64,000 nt of DNA from Calliopsis andreniformis. Its lineage: Eukaryota; Arthropoda; Insecta; Hymenoptera; Andrenidae. How positions within the stretch are numbered: position 1 is the stretch's first letter; each line of letters begins with the position of its first letter. Under the pieces are notes generated by a model. It was not told the origin of the DNA. It worked only from the letters and a program-made list of their open reading frames with translations, and ran no database searches. A program made the translations under genes and the position numbers. Positions 13,469 to 26,722 of the stretch are shown here, in pieces. Where the stretch lies: contig NW_027480422.1 in assembly GCF_051401765.1 (NCBI RefSeq), positions 14,340,001 through 14,404,000 on the forward strand. The letters are read 5' to 3'.

Positions 13469-13934
13469 TAAAATAAAACTACAACAGTTTTTCCATCGTA
13501 TAACAGGAATAATTGCAACCAGTGTGAAGGTGATGGTCATTTCTACGTTCCGGGCAAGGTAGGCATCACTCTAGGGCGTTGCTCCACCAGATCCAATAGT
13601 TAGGGCCCAAGAAGCCGACGCCAGGAGCATCAAATACAAAATAAATACAACAGTTTTTCCATCGTAAAACAGGAATAATTGCAATGAGTGTGAGAGTAAT
13701 TGTCATTTCCACCTTCCGGGAAACTAGGCTTCACTCTAGGGCGTTGCCCAACTACATCGAATAGCTACGGCCTTAGAAGTCAACGCCTGAAGCATAAAAT
13801 ACAATATAAATACGACAGCTTTTCCATCGTATAAAAGGTATAATTGCAACCAATGTGAAAGTAATGGTCACTTCTACGTTCCGGGCAACATAGGCTTCAC
13901 TCTTGGACGTTGCCCCACCAGATCGAAAGGTTAG

Positions 13935-14695
13935 GGCCTAAGAAGTCAACGCCAGAAGCATAAAATAAAATAAAATTACAACAGTTTTTCCATCGTATAA
14001 CAGGAACAATTGCAAACAGTGTGAAAGTGATGGTCATTTCTACGTTGCGGGCAACCTATTCATCACTCTAGGGCGTTGGTCCACCAGATCCAATAGTTAG
14101 GGCCTAAGAAGCCGACGCCAAGAGCATCAAATACAAAATAAATACAACAGCCTTTCCTTCGTAAAACAGGAATAATTGCAACCAGTTTGAAAGAAATGGT
14201 CATTTCTACGTTCCGGGCAACATAGGCTGCACTCTTGGACGTTGCTCCAAGAGAGCGAATAGCTAGGACCTTAGAAGTCAACGCCAGAAGCATAGAATAC
14301 AATATAAATACAACAGTCTTTCCATTGTATAAAATGAATAATTGCAAACAGTGTGAAAGTAATGGTCATTTCTACGTTCCGGGCAACCTTGGCTTCACTC
14401 TAGGGCGTTGCTCCACCAGGTCGATTAGTTAGGGCCTTTGAAAACGACGCCAGACGCTTAAAATACAATAAAATTACAACAGTTTTTCCATCGTATAACA
14501 GGAATAATGGCAACCAGTGTGAAAGTGATGGTCATTTCAACGCTCTGGGCTACCTAGGCATCACTGTAGGGCGTTGCTACACCAGATCGAATAGCTAGGG
14601 ACTTAGAATTCAACGCCAGAAGCATAAAATACAATAAAAATCCAACAGTTTGTCCATGGTATAAAAGGAATAATTGCAACCAGTGTGAATGTAAT
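13935..14695 (+). repeat. 4.6-monomer segment, second copy of 8790-9550
   Basis: The match runs from the GGAACAATTGC monomer to the TTTGTCCATGG monomer. After about 14695 the two loci have different monomers. Confidence 0.85.
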
Positions 14696-16689
14696 GGTCA
14701 TTTCTACGTTCCGGGCTACCTAGGTTTCGCTCTAGGGCGTTGCTTCAGCACGTCGAATGGTTAGGGCCTTAGAAGTCAACGCCAGAAGCAGAAAATACAA
14801 TATAAATACAACAGTTTTTCCGTTGTATAAAAAGAATAGTTGCAAACAGTGTGAAAGTAATGGTCATTTCTACGTTCCGGGCAACGTAGTCTTCACTCTT
14901 GGACGTTGCCCCACCAGATCGAAAAGTTAGGGCCTAAGAAGTCAACGCTAGAAACATAAAATAAAATAAAATTGCAACAGTTTTTCCTTCGTATAACAGG
15001 TGTAACTGCAACCAGTGAGAAAGTGATGGTCATTTTTACGTTCCGTGCAACCTAGGCTTCACTCTGGGGCGTTGCTCCACCAGATGCAATAGTTAGGGCC
15101 TAAGAAGTCAACGCCAGAAGCATAAAATACAATAAAAATCCAACAGTTTGTCCATCGTATAAAATGAATAATTGCAAACAGTGTGAAAGTAATGGTCATT
15201 TCTACGTTCCGAGCAACCTAGGCTTCACTCTAGGGCGGTGCTCCACCAGGTCGAATAGTTACGGCCTTTGAAAACAACGCCAGACGCTTAAAATACAATA
15301 AAGTTACAACAGTTTTTCCATCGTATAACAGGAATAATTGCAACCAGTGTGAAGGTGATGGTCATTTCTACGTTCGGGGCAACCTATTCATCACTCTAGG
15401 GCGGTGTTCTACCGGATCCATTAGTTAGGGCCTAAGAAGCCAACGCCAGGAGCATCAAATACAAAATAAATACAACAGTTTTTCCATCGTAAAACAGGAA
15501 TAATTGCAACCAGTGTGAAAGAAATGGTCATTTCTACGTTCCGGGCAACATAGGCTTCACTCTTGGACGTTGCTCCAAGAGATCGAATAGCTAGGACCTT
15601 AGAAGTCAACTACAGAAGCATAGAATACAATATAAATACAACTGTCTTTCCATTGTATAAAATGAATAATTGCAAACAGTGTGAAAGTAATGGTCATTTC
15701 TACGTCTCGTGCAACCTAGGCTTCACTCTGGGGCGTTGCTCCACCAGATCCAATAGTTAGGGCCCAAGAAGTAAACGCCAGAAGCATAAAATAAAATAGA
15801 AATACAGCAGTTTTTCCATCGTATAAAACGAATAATTGCAACCAGTGTGAAAGTAATGGTCAGTTCTACGTTCCAGGCAACCTAGGTTTCGCTCTAGGGC
15901 GTTTCTCCACCACGGCGAATGGTTAGGGCCATAGAAGTCAACGCCAGAAGCATAAAATACAATATAAATACAACAGTTTTTCCATTGTATAAAATGAATA
16001 ATTGCAAACAGTGTGAAAGTAATGGTCATTTGTACGTTCCGCGCAACCTAGGCTTCACTCTAGGGCGTTGCTCCACCAGGTCGAATAGTTAGGGGCCTTC
16101 GAAAACAACGCCAGACGCATAAAATACAATAAAAATGCAACAGTTTTATCACCGTATAACAGGAGTAACTGCAACCAGTGTGAAAGTGATGGTCATTTCT
16201 ACGTTCCGGGCATCATAGGCTTCACCCTAGGGCGTTGCTCCAACAGATCCAACAGTTAGGGCCTTAGAAGTCAACGCCCGAAGCATAAAATGCAATACAA
16301 ATACAACAGTTATTCCATCGTATAACAGGAATAATTACAACCAGTGTGAAAGTAATGGGCATTTCTACGTTCCGTGCAAACTAGGCTCCACTCTATGGCG
16401 TGGCGCCACCAGATCGAATTGTTAGGTCCTTAGAAAACAACTCCAGACGCATAAAATACAATAAAAATGCAATAGTTTTTCCATCGTATAAAACGAATAA
16501 TTGCAACCAGTGTGAAGGTAATAGTCATTTCTACGTTTCGGGGAACATTGGCTTCACTCTTGGACGTTGCCCCACGAGATCGAATAACTAGGACGTTAGA
16601 TGTCAACGCCAGAAGCATAAAATAGAATAAAAATACAACAGTTTATCCATCGAATAACAGGAATAATTGCAACCACTGTGAAAGATATG
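14696..16689 (+). repeat. Monomeric satellite, mixed classes
   Basis: About 12 monomers of the same classes as the preceding 14 kb (GGAGCATCAAATAC, CATAGAATACAATATAAATAC, GACGCATAAAATAC), but I see no exact higher-order period. Nothing other than satellite is present. Confidence 0.75.
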
Positions 16690-18834
16690 GTCATTTCTAC
16701 GTTCCGGGCTACCTAGGCATCACTCCAGGGCGTTGCTCCACCACATCGAATAGCTACGGCCTTAGGAGACAACGCCAGATGCATAAAATACAATATAAAT
16801 ACAACAGCTATTCCATCGTATAAAATGGATAATTGCAACGAGTGTGAATGTAATGACCATTTCTACGTTCTGGGCCTCCTAGACATAACTCTGATGCATT
16901 GCTCCACCAGATCGAATAGTTAGGGCCTTAGAAGTCAACGCCAGAAGAATAAAATACAATATAAATACAACAGTCTTTCCATCGTAAAAAATGAATAATT
17001 CCAACCAGTGTGAAAGTAATGGTCATTACTACGTTTCGGGAAACATAGGCTTCACTCTAGGGCGTTGCTCCACCACATCGAATAGCTACGGCCTTAGAAG
17101 TCAACGCCAGGAGCATAAAATGCAATATAAATGCAACAGCTTTTCCATCGTATGAAATGAATAATTGCAAACAATTTGAATGTAACGGTCATTACTACGT
17201 TCCGGGCAACCTAGGCTTCACTCTAGGGCGTTGCTCCATCAGATCGAATAGTTAGGTCCTAAGAAGTCAACGCCAGAAGCATTAAATACAATAAAATTAC
17301 AACTGTTTTTCCATTGTATAGCATGAACAATTGCAACCAGCGTGAAAGTGATGGTCGTTTCTACGTTCGGGGCAACCAAGGCGTCACTCTAGGGCGTTCC
17401 TCCACCAGATCGAATAGTTAGGGCCTTAGAAGTCAACGCCAGAAGCATAAAACACAATATAAATACAACAGCTTTGCCATCGAATAAAACCAATAATTGC
17501 AACCAGTATGAAAGTTATGGTCATTTCTACGTTCCGGGCAACCTTGGCTTCAACCTAGGGCGTTGCTCCACCAGATCCAATAGTTAGGGCCTTAGAAGTC
17601 AACGCTCGAAGCATAAAATACAATACAGATACAACAGTTCTTCCAACGTATAACAGGAATAATTTCAACCAGTGTGAAAGTAATGGTCTTTTCTATGTTT
17701 CGGGCAACATAGGCTTCACTCTTGGACGTTGCCCCACGAGATAGAATAGCTAGGACCTTAGAAGACAACGCCAGAAGCATAAAGTACAATAAAAATACAA
17801 CAGTTTTTCCATCGTATAGCATGAATAATTGCAACCAGTGTAAAACTAATGGTCATTTCTACGTTTCGGGCAACCTAGGCTTCGCACTAGGGCGTTGCTC
17901 CACCCGATCGAGTAGTTAGGGCCTAAGAAGTCAACGCCAGAAGCATAAAATACAATATAAAACCAACAGTCTTTCCATCGTATAACAGGAATAATTGCAA
18001 CCAGAGCGAAGGTGATGGTCATTTCTACGTTCCGGGCAGCCTAGGCTTCACTCTAGGGCGTGTCGCCACCAGGACGAATAGTTAGGGCCTTAGAAAACAA
18101 CTCCAGACGCATAAAATACAAAATAAATACAACAGTTTTTCCATCGTATAACATGAATAATTGCAACCAGTGTGGAAGTGATGGTCATTTCTACGTTCCG
18201 GGCTACCTAGGCATCACTCCAGGGCGTTGCTCCACCACATCGAATAGCTACGGCCTTAGGAGACAACGCCAGATGCATAAAATACAATATAAATACAACA
18301 GCTATTCCATCGTATAAAATGGATAATTGCAATGAGTGTGAATGTAATGGCCTTTTCTACGTTCTGGGCATCCTAGACATAACTCTGATGCATTGCTCCA
18401 CCACATCGAATAGTTAGGGCCTTAGAAGTCAACGCCAGAAGAATAAAATACAATATAAATACAACAGTCTTTCCATCGTAAAAAATGAATAATTCCAACC
18501 AGTGTGAAAGTAATGGTCATTACTACGTTTCGGGAAACATAGGCTTCACTCTAGGGCGTTGCTCCACCACATCGAATAGCTACGGCCTTAGAAGTCAACG
18601 CCAGGAGCATAAAATGCAATATAAATGCAACAGCTTTTCCATCGTATGAAATGAATAATTGCAAACAATTTGAATGTAACGGTCATTACTACGTTCCGGG
18701 CAACCTAGGCTTCCCTCTAGGGCGTTGCTCCATCAGTTCGAATAGTTTGGTCCTAAGAAGTCAACGCCAGAAGCATTAAATACAATAAAATTACAACAGT
18801 TTTTCCATCGTATAGCATGAATAATTGCAACCAG
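16690..18834 (+). repeat. Nine-monomer HOR spacing (1494 bp), about four monomers shared
   Basis: Roughly 16690-17340 recurs at about 18184-18834 with an offset of exactly 1494 (9 x 166). Rare shared markers are CTGATGCATTGCTCC at 16891 and 18385, AAAAAATGAATAATTCC, and AATTTGAATGTAACGG. The intervening five monomers are not repeated here, so only one full period plus a partial second is present. Confidence 0.85.
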
Positions 18835-19090
18835 CGTGAAAGTGATGGTCATTTCTACGTTCCGGGCAACCTTGGCTTCACCCTAGGGCGTTGCTCCACC
18901 AGATCGAATAGTGAGGGCCTAAGAAGTCAACGCCAGACGCATAAAATACGATATATGTACAACAGTTGTTCCATCGTATAAAACGAATAATTGCAAACAG
19001 TGTGGAAGTAATGTTCATTTCTACGTTCCGGGCAACCTAGGCTTCACCCTAGGGCGTTGTTCCACCAGATCGATAGTGAGGGCCTTAGAG

Positions 19091-20086
19091 GTCAACGCCC
19101 GAAACCTAAAATACAATTATAATACAACAGTTTTTCTATCGTATAACGGGTATAATTGCAACAAATGAGAAGCTGATGGTCATTTCCACGTTCCGGGCAA
19201 CCTGGGGTTCACTCTAGGGCGGTGGTCCACCAGATCCAATAGTTAGGGCCTAAGAAGTAAACGATAGAAGCACCAAATACAAAATAAATAGATCAGTTTT
19301 TCCATTGTATAAAACGAATAATTGAAACCAGTGTGAAAGTTATGGTCATTTCTACTTTCCGGGCACCATAGGCTTCACTCTTGGACGTTACCCCACCAGA
19401 TCGAATAGCCAGGACCTTAGAAGTCAAAGCCAGAAGCAGAAAATACAATAAAAATGCAACAGTTTTTCCATCGTATACCAGGAGTAATTGCAACCAGAGT
19501 GAAGGTGATGGTCATTTCTACGTTTCGGTCGACCTAGGCTTCACTCTTGGGCGTTGCTCCACCAGACCGAATAGCTAGGGCCTTAGAAGTCAACGCCGGA
19601 AACCTAAAATACAATTAAAATACAACAGTTTTTCTATCGTATAACGGGTATAATTGCAACAAATGAGAAGGTGATGGCCATTTCCACGTTCCGGGCAACC
19701 TGGGGTTCACTCTAGGGCGTTGGTCCACCAGATCCAATAGTTAGGGCCTAAGAAGTCAACGATAGAAGCACCAAATACAAAATAAATAGAACAGTTTTTC
19801 CATTGCATAAAATGAATAATTGAAACCAGTGTGAAAGTTATGGTCATTTCTACGTTCCGGGCACCATAGGCTTCACTCTTGGACGTTACCCCACCAGATC
19901 GAATAGCCAGGACCTTAGAAGTCAAAGCCAGAAGCAGAAAATACAATAAAAATACAACAGTTTTTCCATCGTATAACAGGAATAACAGCAACCATAGTGA
20001 AGGTGATGGTCACTTCTAAGTTCCGGGCAACCTAGGCTTCACTCTAGAGCGTTGCACCACCAGATCGAATAGTTTGGGCCTAAGAA
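19091..20086 (+). repeat. Three-monomer HOR (498 bp x 2)
   Basis: GTCAACGCC followed by the rare GAAACCTAAAATACAATT starts at 19091 and again at 19589, an offset of 498. The monomer order is CTATCGTATAACGGG, then AACGATAGAAGCACC, then GTCAAAGCCAGAAGCAG. The third monomer of unit 2 has diverged (AATAACAGCAACCATAGTG). Confidence 0.88.
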
Positions 20087-21135
20087 TTCAACGCCAGAAG
20101 CACCAAATACAAAATAAATACAACAGTTTTTCCATCGTATAAAACGAATAATTGCAACCAGTGTGAAAGTAATGGTCATTTCTACGTTCCGGGCAACCTA
20201 GGCATCACTATAGGGCGTTGGCCCAACAGATCCAATAGTTAGGGCCTAAGAAGTCAACGCCAGGAGCACCAAATGCAAAATAAATACAACAGTTTTTCCA
20301 TCGTATAATACGAATAATTGCAATCAGTATGAAAGTGATGGTCAGTTCCACGATTCGGGCAACCTAGGCTTCACTCTAGGGCGTTGTTGCACCAGATCGA
20401 ATAGTTAGGGCCTAAGAAGTCAACGCCAGAAGCATAAACTGCAATTTAAATGCAACAGTTTTTCCATTGTATAAAATGAATAGTTGCAAACAGTGTGGAA
20501 GTAATGGTTATTTCTACGTTCCGGGCAACCTAGGCTTCACGCTAGGGCGTTGCTCCACGACATCGAATAGCTACGGCCTTAGGAGTCAACGCCAGAGGCA
20601 CAACATACAATATAAGTACTTCAGTTTTTCCATCGTATAAAACGAATAATTGCAATCAGTATGAAGGTTATGGTCATTTCTACGTTCCGGGCAGCCTAGG
20701 CTTCACCCTAGGCGTTGCTCCACCAGATCCAATAGTTAGGGCCTAAGAAGTAAACGCCAGATGCATAAAGTACAATAAAGATCCAACAGTCTGTCCATGG
20801 TATAACAGGAATAATTGCAACCAGTGTGAAAGTAATGGTCGTTTCTACGTTCCGGGCAACCTAGGCTTCACCCTAGGGCGTTGCTCCACCATATCCAATA
20901 GTTTGGACCTAAGAAGTCAACTACAGAAGCATAAAATACAATAAAAATACAACAGTTTTTCCATCGTATAACAGGAATAACAGCAACCATAGTGAAGGTG
21001 ATGGTCACTTCTAAGTTCCGGGCAACCTAGGCTTCACTCTAGAGCGTTGCACCACCTGATCGAATAGTTAGGGCCTAAGAATTCAACGCCAGAAGCACCA
21101 AATACAAAATAAATACAACAGTTTTTCCATCGTAT
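19943..21135 (+). repeat. Six-monomer-spaced copy (offset 995)
   Basis: About 19943-20140 recurs at 20938-21135, with CACTTCTAAGTTCCGGGC at 20011 and 21006. The shared run includes AACAGCAACCATAGTG and CTAGAGCGTTGCACCACC. It overlaps the end of the three-monomer HOR, so the diverged third monomer there was itself later copied. Confidence 0.8.
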
Positions 21136-22737
21136 ATAACGAATAGTTGCAACCAGTGTGAAAGTAATGGTGATTTCTACGTTCCGGGCAACCTAGTCTT
21201 CACTCTAGGGCGTTGTTCCACCAGATCGAATAGTTAGGGCCGAAGAAGTCAACGCCAGAAGCATAAAATACAATATGAATCCAACAGATTTTCCATCGTA
21301 TAACAGGAGTAATTGCAACCAGTGTGAAATATATTGTCATTTCTACGTTCCGTGCGACCTAGGCTTCACTCTGGGGCGTTGGTCCACCAGATCGAATAGT
21401 TAGGGCCTAAGAAGTCAACGCCAGAAGCATAAAATACGAAATATATGCAATAGTTTTTCCATCATCTAAAACGAATAATTGAACGGCTGTCAATGGTGTG
21501 GTCATTTCTACGTTCCGGGCAATCTAGGCTTCACCCTAGGGCGCTGCTCCACCAGATCGAATAGTTAGGGCCTTAGAAGTCAACGCCGGAAGCTTAAAAT
21601 ACAAAATTAATACAACAGTTTTTCCATTGTATAAAACGAGTAATAGCAACCAGTGTGAAAGTAATGGCCTTTTCGACGTTTCGTGCAAAATAGGCTTCAC
21701 TCTTGGACGTTGCGCCACGAGATCGTATAGCTAGGACCTTAGAAGTCAACGCCAGAGGCGTAAAATACATTAAATATGCAACAGTCTGCCCATCGTATTG
21801 CACGAATAATTGCAACCAGAATGAAAGTAATGGTCATTTCTACGTTTCGGGCAACCTAGGCTCCACTCTAGGGCGTTGCGTCACCAAATCGAATAGCTAG
21901 GGCCTCAGAAGTCAACGCCAGGAGCATAAAATACAATATAAATACAACAGATTTTCTATCGTATAAAACGAATAATTGCAACCAGTATGAAAGTTATGGT
22001 CATTTCTACGTTCTGGGCAACCTAGGCTTCACTCTAGGGCGTTCCTCAACCATATCAAATAGCTACAGCCCTAGGAGACAACGCCATAACCATAAAATAC
22101 AATATAAATACAACAGTCTTTCCGTCGTATAAAATGAATAATTGCAACCAGTGTGAAAGTAATGGTCATTTCTACGTTCCGGGCAACCTAGGCTTCACTC
22201 TAGGGCGTTGCTCCACCAGATCGAATAGTTAGGTCCTAAGAATTCAACGCCAGAAGCATAAAATACAATATAAATACAACAGTTTTTCCCTTGTATAACA
22301 GGTTAAATTGCAACCAGTGTGAAAGCTATGGTCATTTCTACATTCCGGGCAACCTAGGCTTCACTCTAGGGCGTTGCTCCACCACATCGAATAGTTAGGG
22401 CCTTAGAAGTCAATGCCAGAAGCATAAACTGCAATATAAATACAACAGTTATTCCACTGTATAATATGAATAATTGCAAACAGTGTGGAAGTAATAGTCA
22501 TTTCTACGTTCCGGGCAACCTAGGCTTCACCATAGGGCATTGCTCCACCACATCGAATAGCTACGGCCTTAGAATTCAACGCCTGAAGCATAAAATATAA
22601 TATAAATACAACGGCCTTTCCATCGTATAACAGGAATAATTGCAACCAGAGTGAAGGTGATGGTCATTTCTACGTTCCGGCCAAACTAGGCTTCGCTCTT
22701 GGGCGTTGCTCCATCAGATCGAATAGCTAGGGCCTAA
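21136..22737 (+). repeat. Monomeric satellite without an obvious HOR
   Basis: About ten ordinary monomers. One, around 21479-21500, is unusually diverged (GAACGGCTGTCAATGGTGTGG replaces the usual GCAACCAGTGTGAAAG stretch). No foreign sequence is seen. Confidence 0.75.
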
Positions 22738-24206
22738 GAAGTCAACGCCAGAAGCATAAAATAAAATAAAAATACAACAGTTTTGCCATCGTATAAAACG
22801 AATAATTGCAACCAGTATGAATGTTATGGTCATTTCTACGTTACGGGCAACCTAGACATCACACTAGGGCGTTGGTCCACCAGATCGTACAGCTAGGGAC
22901 TTAGAATTCAACGCCAGAAGAGCAAAATACAACATAAGTACAACAGTTTTACCATCGTACAAAATGAATAATTACAAGCAGTGTGAAAGCAATGGTCATT
23001 TATACGTTCCGGGCAATCTAGGCTTCACTGTAGGGCGTTGCTCCACCAGATCGAATAGTTAGGGCCTTAGAAGTCAACGCCCGATGCATGAAATACAAAA
23101 TAAAGAGAACAGTTTTTCCATTGTATAGAACGAATAATTGCAACCAATGTGAAAGTAATGGTCAGTCCTACGTTCCGGGCAACCTAGGCTTCGCTGATGG
23201 GCGTTGCTCCTCCAGATCGAATAGTTAGGGCCTTATAAGTCAACTCCCGAAGCATAAAATACAAAATAAATAGAACAGTCTTTCCATTGTATAAATCGAA
23301 TAATTGCAACCAGTGTGAAAGTTATGGTCATCTCTACGGTCCGGGCAACCTAGGCTTAACACTAGGGCGTTGCTCCACCAGGTCGAATAGTTAGGGCCTA
23401 AGAAGTCAGCGCCAGAAGCATAAAATTCAAAATAGATAGAACAGCTTTTCCATGTTATATAATGTATATTTGCAAACAGTGTGAAGGTAGTGGTCATTTC
23501 TACGTTCAGGGCAACCTAGGCTTCACTCCAGGGCGGTGCTCCACCAGATCAAATAGTTAGGGCCTAAGAAGTCAACGCCAGAAGCTTAAAATACAATATA
23601 AATACAACAGCTTTTCCATCGTATATAATGTATATTTGCAAACAGTGTGAAAGTAACGGTCATTTCTACGTTCCGGGCAACCTAGACTCCACTCTACGGC
23701 GTTGCTCCACCAGATGGAATAGTTAGGGACTTAGAATTCGACGCCAGAAGCATAAAATACAACATAAGTACAACAGTTTTTCCATCGTATAACAGGAATA
23801 ATTGCAACCAGTGTGAAAGTACAGGTCAGTTCTACGTTCCGGGCAACCTAGGCTTCACCCCTGGGCGTTGCTCCGCCAGATCCAATAGTTAGGACCCAAG
23901 AAGTCAGCGCCAGAAGCATAAAATACAAAATAGATACAACAGTTTTTCCATCGTATAGCATGAATAATTGCAACCAGAGTGAAATTAATGGACATTTCTA
24001 CGTTTCGGGCGACCTAGGCTTCACTCTAGGGCGTTGCTCCACCATATCGAATAGCTAGGGCCTTAGAAGTCAACGCCCGAAACATAAAATACATCAAAAA
24101 TGCAACAGTTTTTCCATCGTATAACTGGCATAATTGCAACCAGTGTGAAAGATATGGTCATTTCTACGTTGCGGGCAACCCAGGCTTCACTCTAGGGCGT
24201 TGCTCC
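22738..24206 (+). repeat. Nine-monomer segment, long-range duplicate of 2-1470 (copy 2)
   Basis: This copy is near-identical to the left end of the window. Downstream of it, pieces of the same lineage recur: 24395-24560 resembles the TATATAATGTATATTTG monomer at 23403-23560, and about 26170-26410 repeats the CCCCTGGGCG plus TATAGCATG pair at about 23846-24090 with an offset of 2324 (14 monomers). The segment has therefore been copied at both short and long range. Confidence 0.93.
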
Positions 24207-26622
24207 ACCACATCCAACAGTTAGGGCCTAAGAAGTCAACGCCAGAAGCACCAAATACAAAATAAATACAACAGTTTTTCCATCGTATAAAACGAATAAT
24301 TGAAATCAGTGTGAGGGTTATGGTCATTTCTACGTTCCGCGCAGCCTAGGCTTCACCCATGGGCGTTGCTCCACCAGATCCAATAGTTAGGACCTAAGAA
24401 GTCTGCGCCAGAAGCATAAAATACAAAATAGATACAACAGCTTTTCCATGGTATATAATGTATATTTGCAAACAGTGTGAAGGTAGTGGTCATTTCTACG
24501 TTCAGGGCAACCTAGGCTTCACTCCAGGGCGGTGCTCCGCCAGATCAAATAGTTAGGGCCTAAGAAGTCAACTCCGGAAGCATAACATACAATATAAATA
24601 CAACAGCTTTTCCATTGTATAAACCGAATAATTGCTACCAGTGTGAAAGTTATGGACATTTCTACGTTCCGGGCAACCTAGGCTTCACCCTAGGGCGATA
24701 CTCCAGCAGATCCAATAGTTAGGACCTCAGAAGTCAACGGCCGAAGCATAAAATACAATAAAAATACAACAGTTTTTCCATCGTTTAACAGGAATAATAG
24801 CAACCAGAGTGAAGGTGATGGTCACTTCTAACTTCCGGGCATCCTAGGCTTCATTCTAGAGCGTTGCACCACCTGGTCGAATACTTAGGGCCTTAGAAAA
24901 CAACTCCAGACGCATAAAACACAATAAAAATACAACAGTTTGTTCATCGTATAACAGGAATAATTGCAACAAGCCTGAACGTAATGGTCATTTCTACGTT
25001 CCGGGTAATCTAGGCATCTCTCTAGGGCGTTGCTCAACCAGATCGAATAGTTAGGGCCTAAGAAATCAACGCCAGAAGCATAAAATACAATAGAAATGCA
25101 ACAGTTTTTCCGTCGTATAACAGGAATAATTGCAACCAGTGTGAAAGATATGGTCATTTCTACGATCCAGGCAACCTAGGCTTCACTCCAGGGCGTTACT
25201 GCACCACATCGAATAGCTACGGCCTTAAAAGTCAACGCCAGAAGGTTAAAATACAATATGAATACAACAGATTGTCCATCGTATAACAGGAATAATTGCA
25301 ACCAGTGTGAATGATATGGCCATTTCTACGATCCAGGCAACCTAGGCTTCACTCCAGGGCGTTGCTGCACCACATCGAATAGCTACGCCCTTAGAAGTCG
25401 ACGCCAGAAGGTTAAAATACAATATAAATACAACAGATTGTCCATCGTATAACAGGAATAATTGCAACCAGAGTGAAAGTAATGGTCATTTCTACGTTCC
25501 GGGCAACCTAGGCTTCACTCCAGGGCGTTGCTGCACCACATCGAATAGCTACGCCCTTAGAAGTCAACGCCAGAAGGTTAAAATACAATATAAAAACAAC
25601 AGATTTTCCATCGTATAATATGAATAATTGCAATCAGTATGAAAGTTATGGTCATTTCTACGTTCCGGTCAACCTGGGCTTCACCAGAGGGCGTTCCTCC
25701 ACCAGATCCAATAGTTAGGACCTAAGAAGTCAACGCCAGAAGCATAAAATTCAAAATAGATACAACAGTTTTTCCATCGTATAACAGGAATAATTGAAAC
25801 CAGTGTGAAAGTGATGGTCATTTCTACGTTCCGGGCAACCTAGGCTTCACTCTAGGGCGTTCTTCCACCAGATCGAATAGTTAGGGCCTAAGAAGTCAAC
25901 GCCAGAAGCATAAACTGCAATATAAATGCAACAGTTTTTCCATTGTATAAAATGAATAATTGCAAACAGTGTGGAAGTAATGGTTACTTCTACGTTCGGG
26001 GCAACCTAGGCTTCACTCTAGGGCGTTGCTCCACCAGATCGAATAGCAAGGGACTTAGAAGTCAACGCCAGAAGCATAAAATACAATAAAAATACCACAG
26101 TCTTTCCATCGTATAAAATGTATAATTGCAAGCAATGTGAAGGTAATGGTCATTTCCACGTTCCGGGTAACCTAGGCTTCACCCCTGGGCGTTGCTCCGC
26201 CAGATCCAATAGTTAGGACCCAAGAAGTCAGCGCCAGAAGCATAAAATACAAAATAGATACAACAGTTTTTCCATCGTATAGCATGAATAATTGCAACCA
26301 GAGTGAAAGTAATGGTCATTTCTACGTTTCGCGCGACCTAGGCTTCACTCTAGGGCGTTGCTCCACCATATCGAATAGCTAGGGCCTTAGAAGTCAACGC
26401 CCGAAACATAAAATACAATAAAAATACAACAGTTTTCCCATCGTATAACGGGAATAACTGCAAAAAATGTGAACATGATGGTCATTTCCACGTTCCGGGC
26501 AACCTAGGCTTCACTCTAGGGCGTTGGTCCGCCAGATATAATAGCTATGGCCTTAGAAGTCAACGCCAGATGCATTAAATTACAATAAAAATACAACAGT
26601 TTTTCCATCGTATAACAGGAAT
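24207..26622 (+). repeat. Monomeric satellite with short local echoes
   Basis: Consecutive similar monomers occur around 25150-25600, with GTTGCTGCACCACATCG and GAAGGTTAAAATAC repeated in neighbouring monomers, suggesting recent single-monomer duplication. About 25521-25760 reappears as an inserted two-monomer string at 57481-57720. Otherwise it is ordinary satellite. Confidence 0.75.
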
Positions 26623-26722
26623 AATTGCAACCAGTGTGAAAGTGATGGTCATTTCTACGTTCCGGGCAACCTAGGCTTCACTCTAGGGCGTTGCTCCACC
26701 AGGTCGAATAGTTAGGGCCTTA

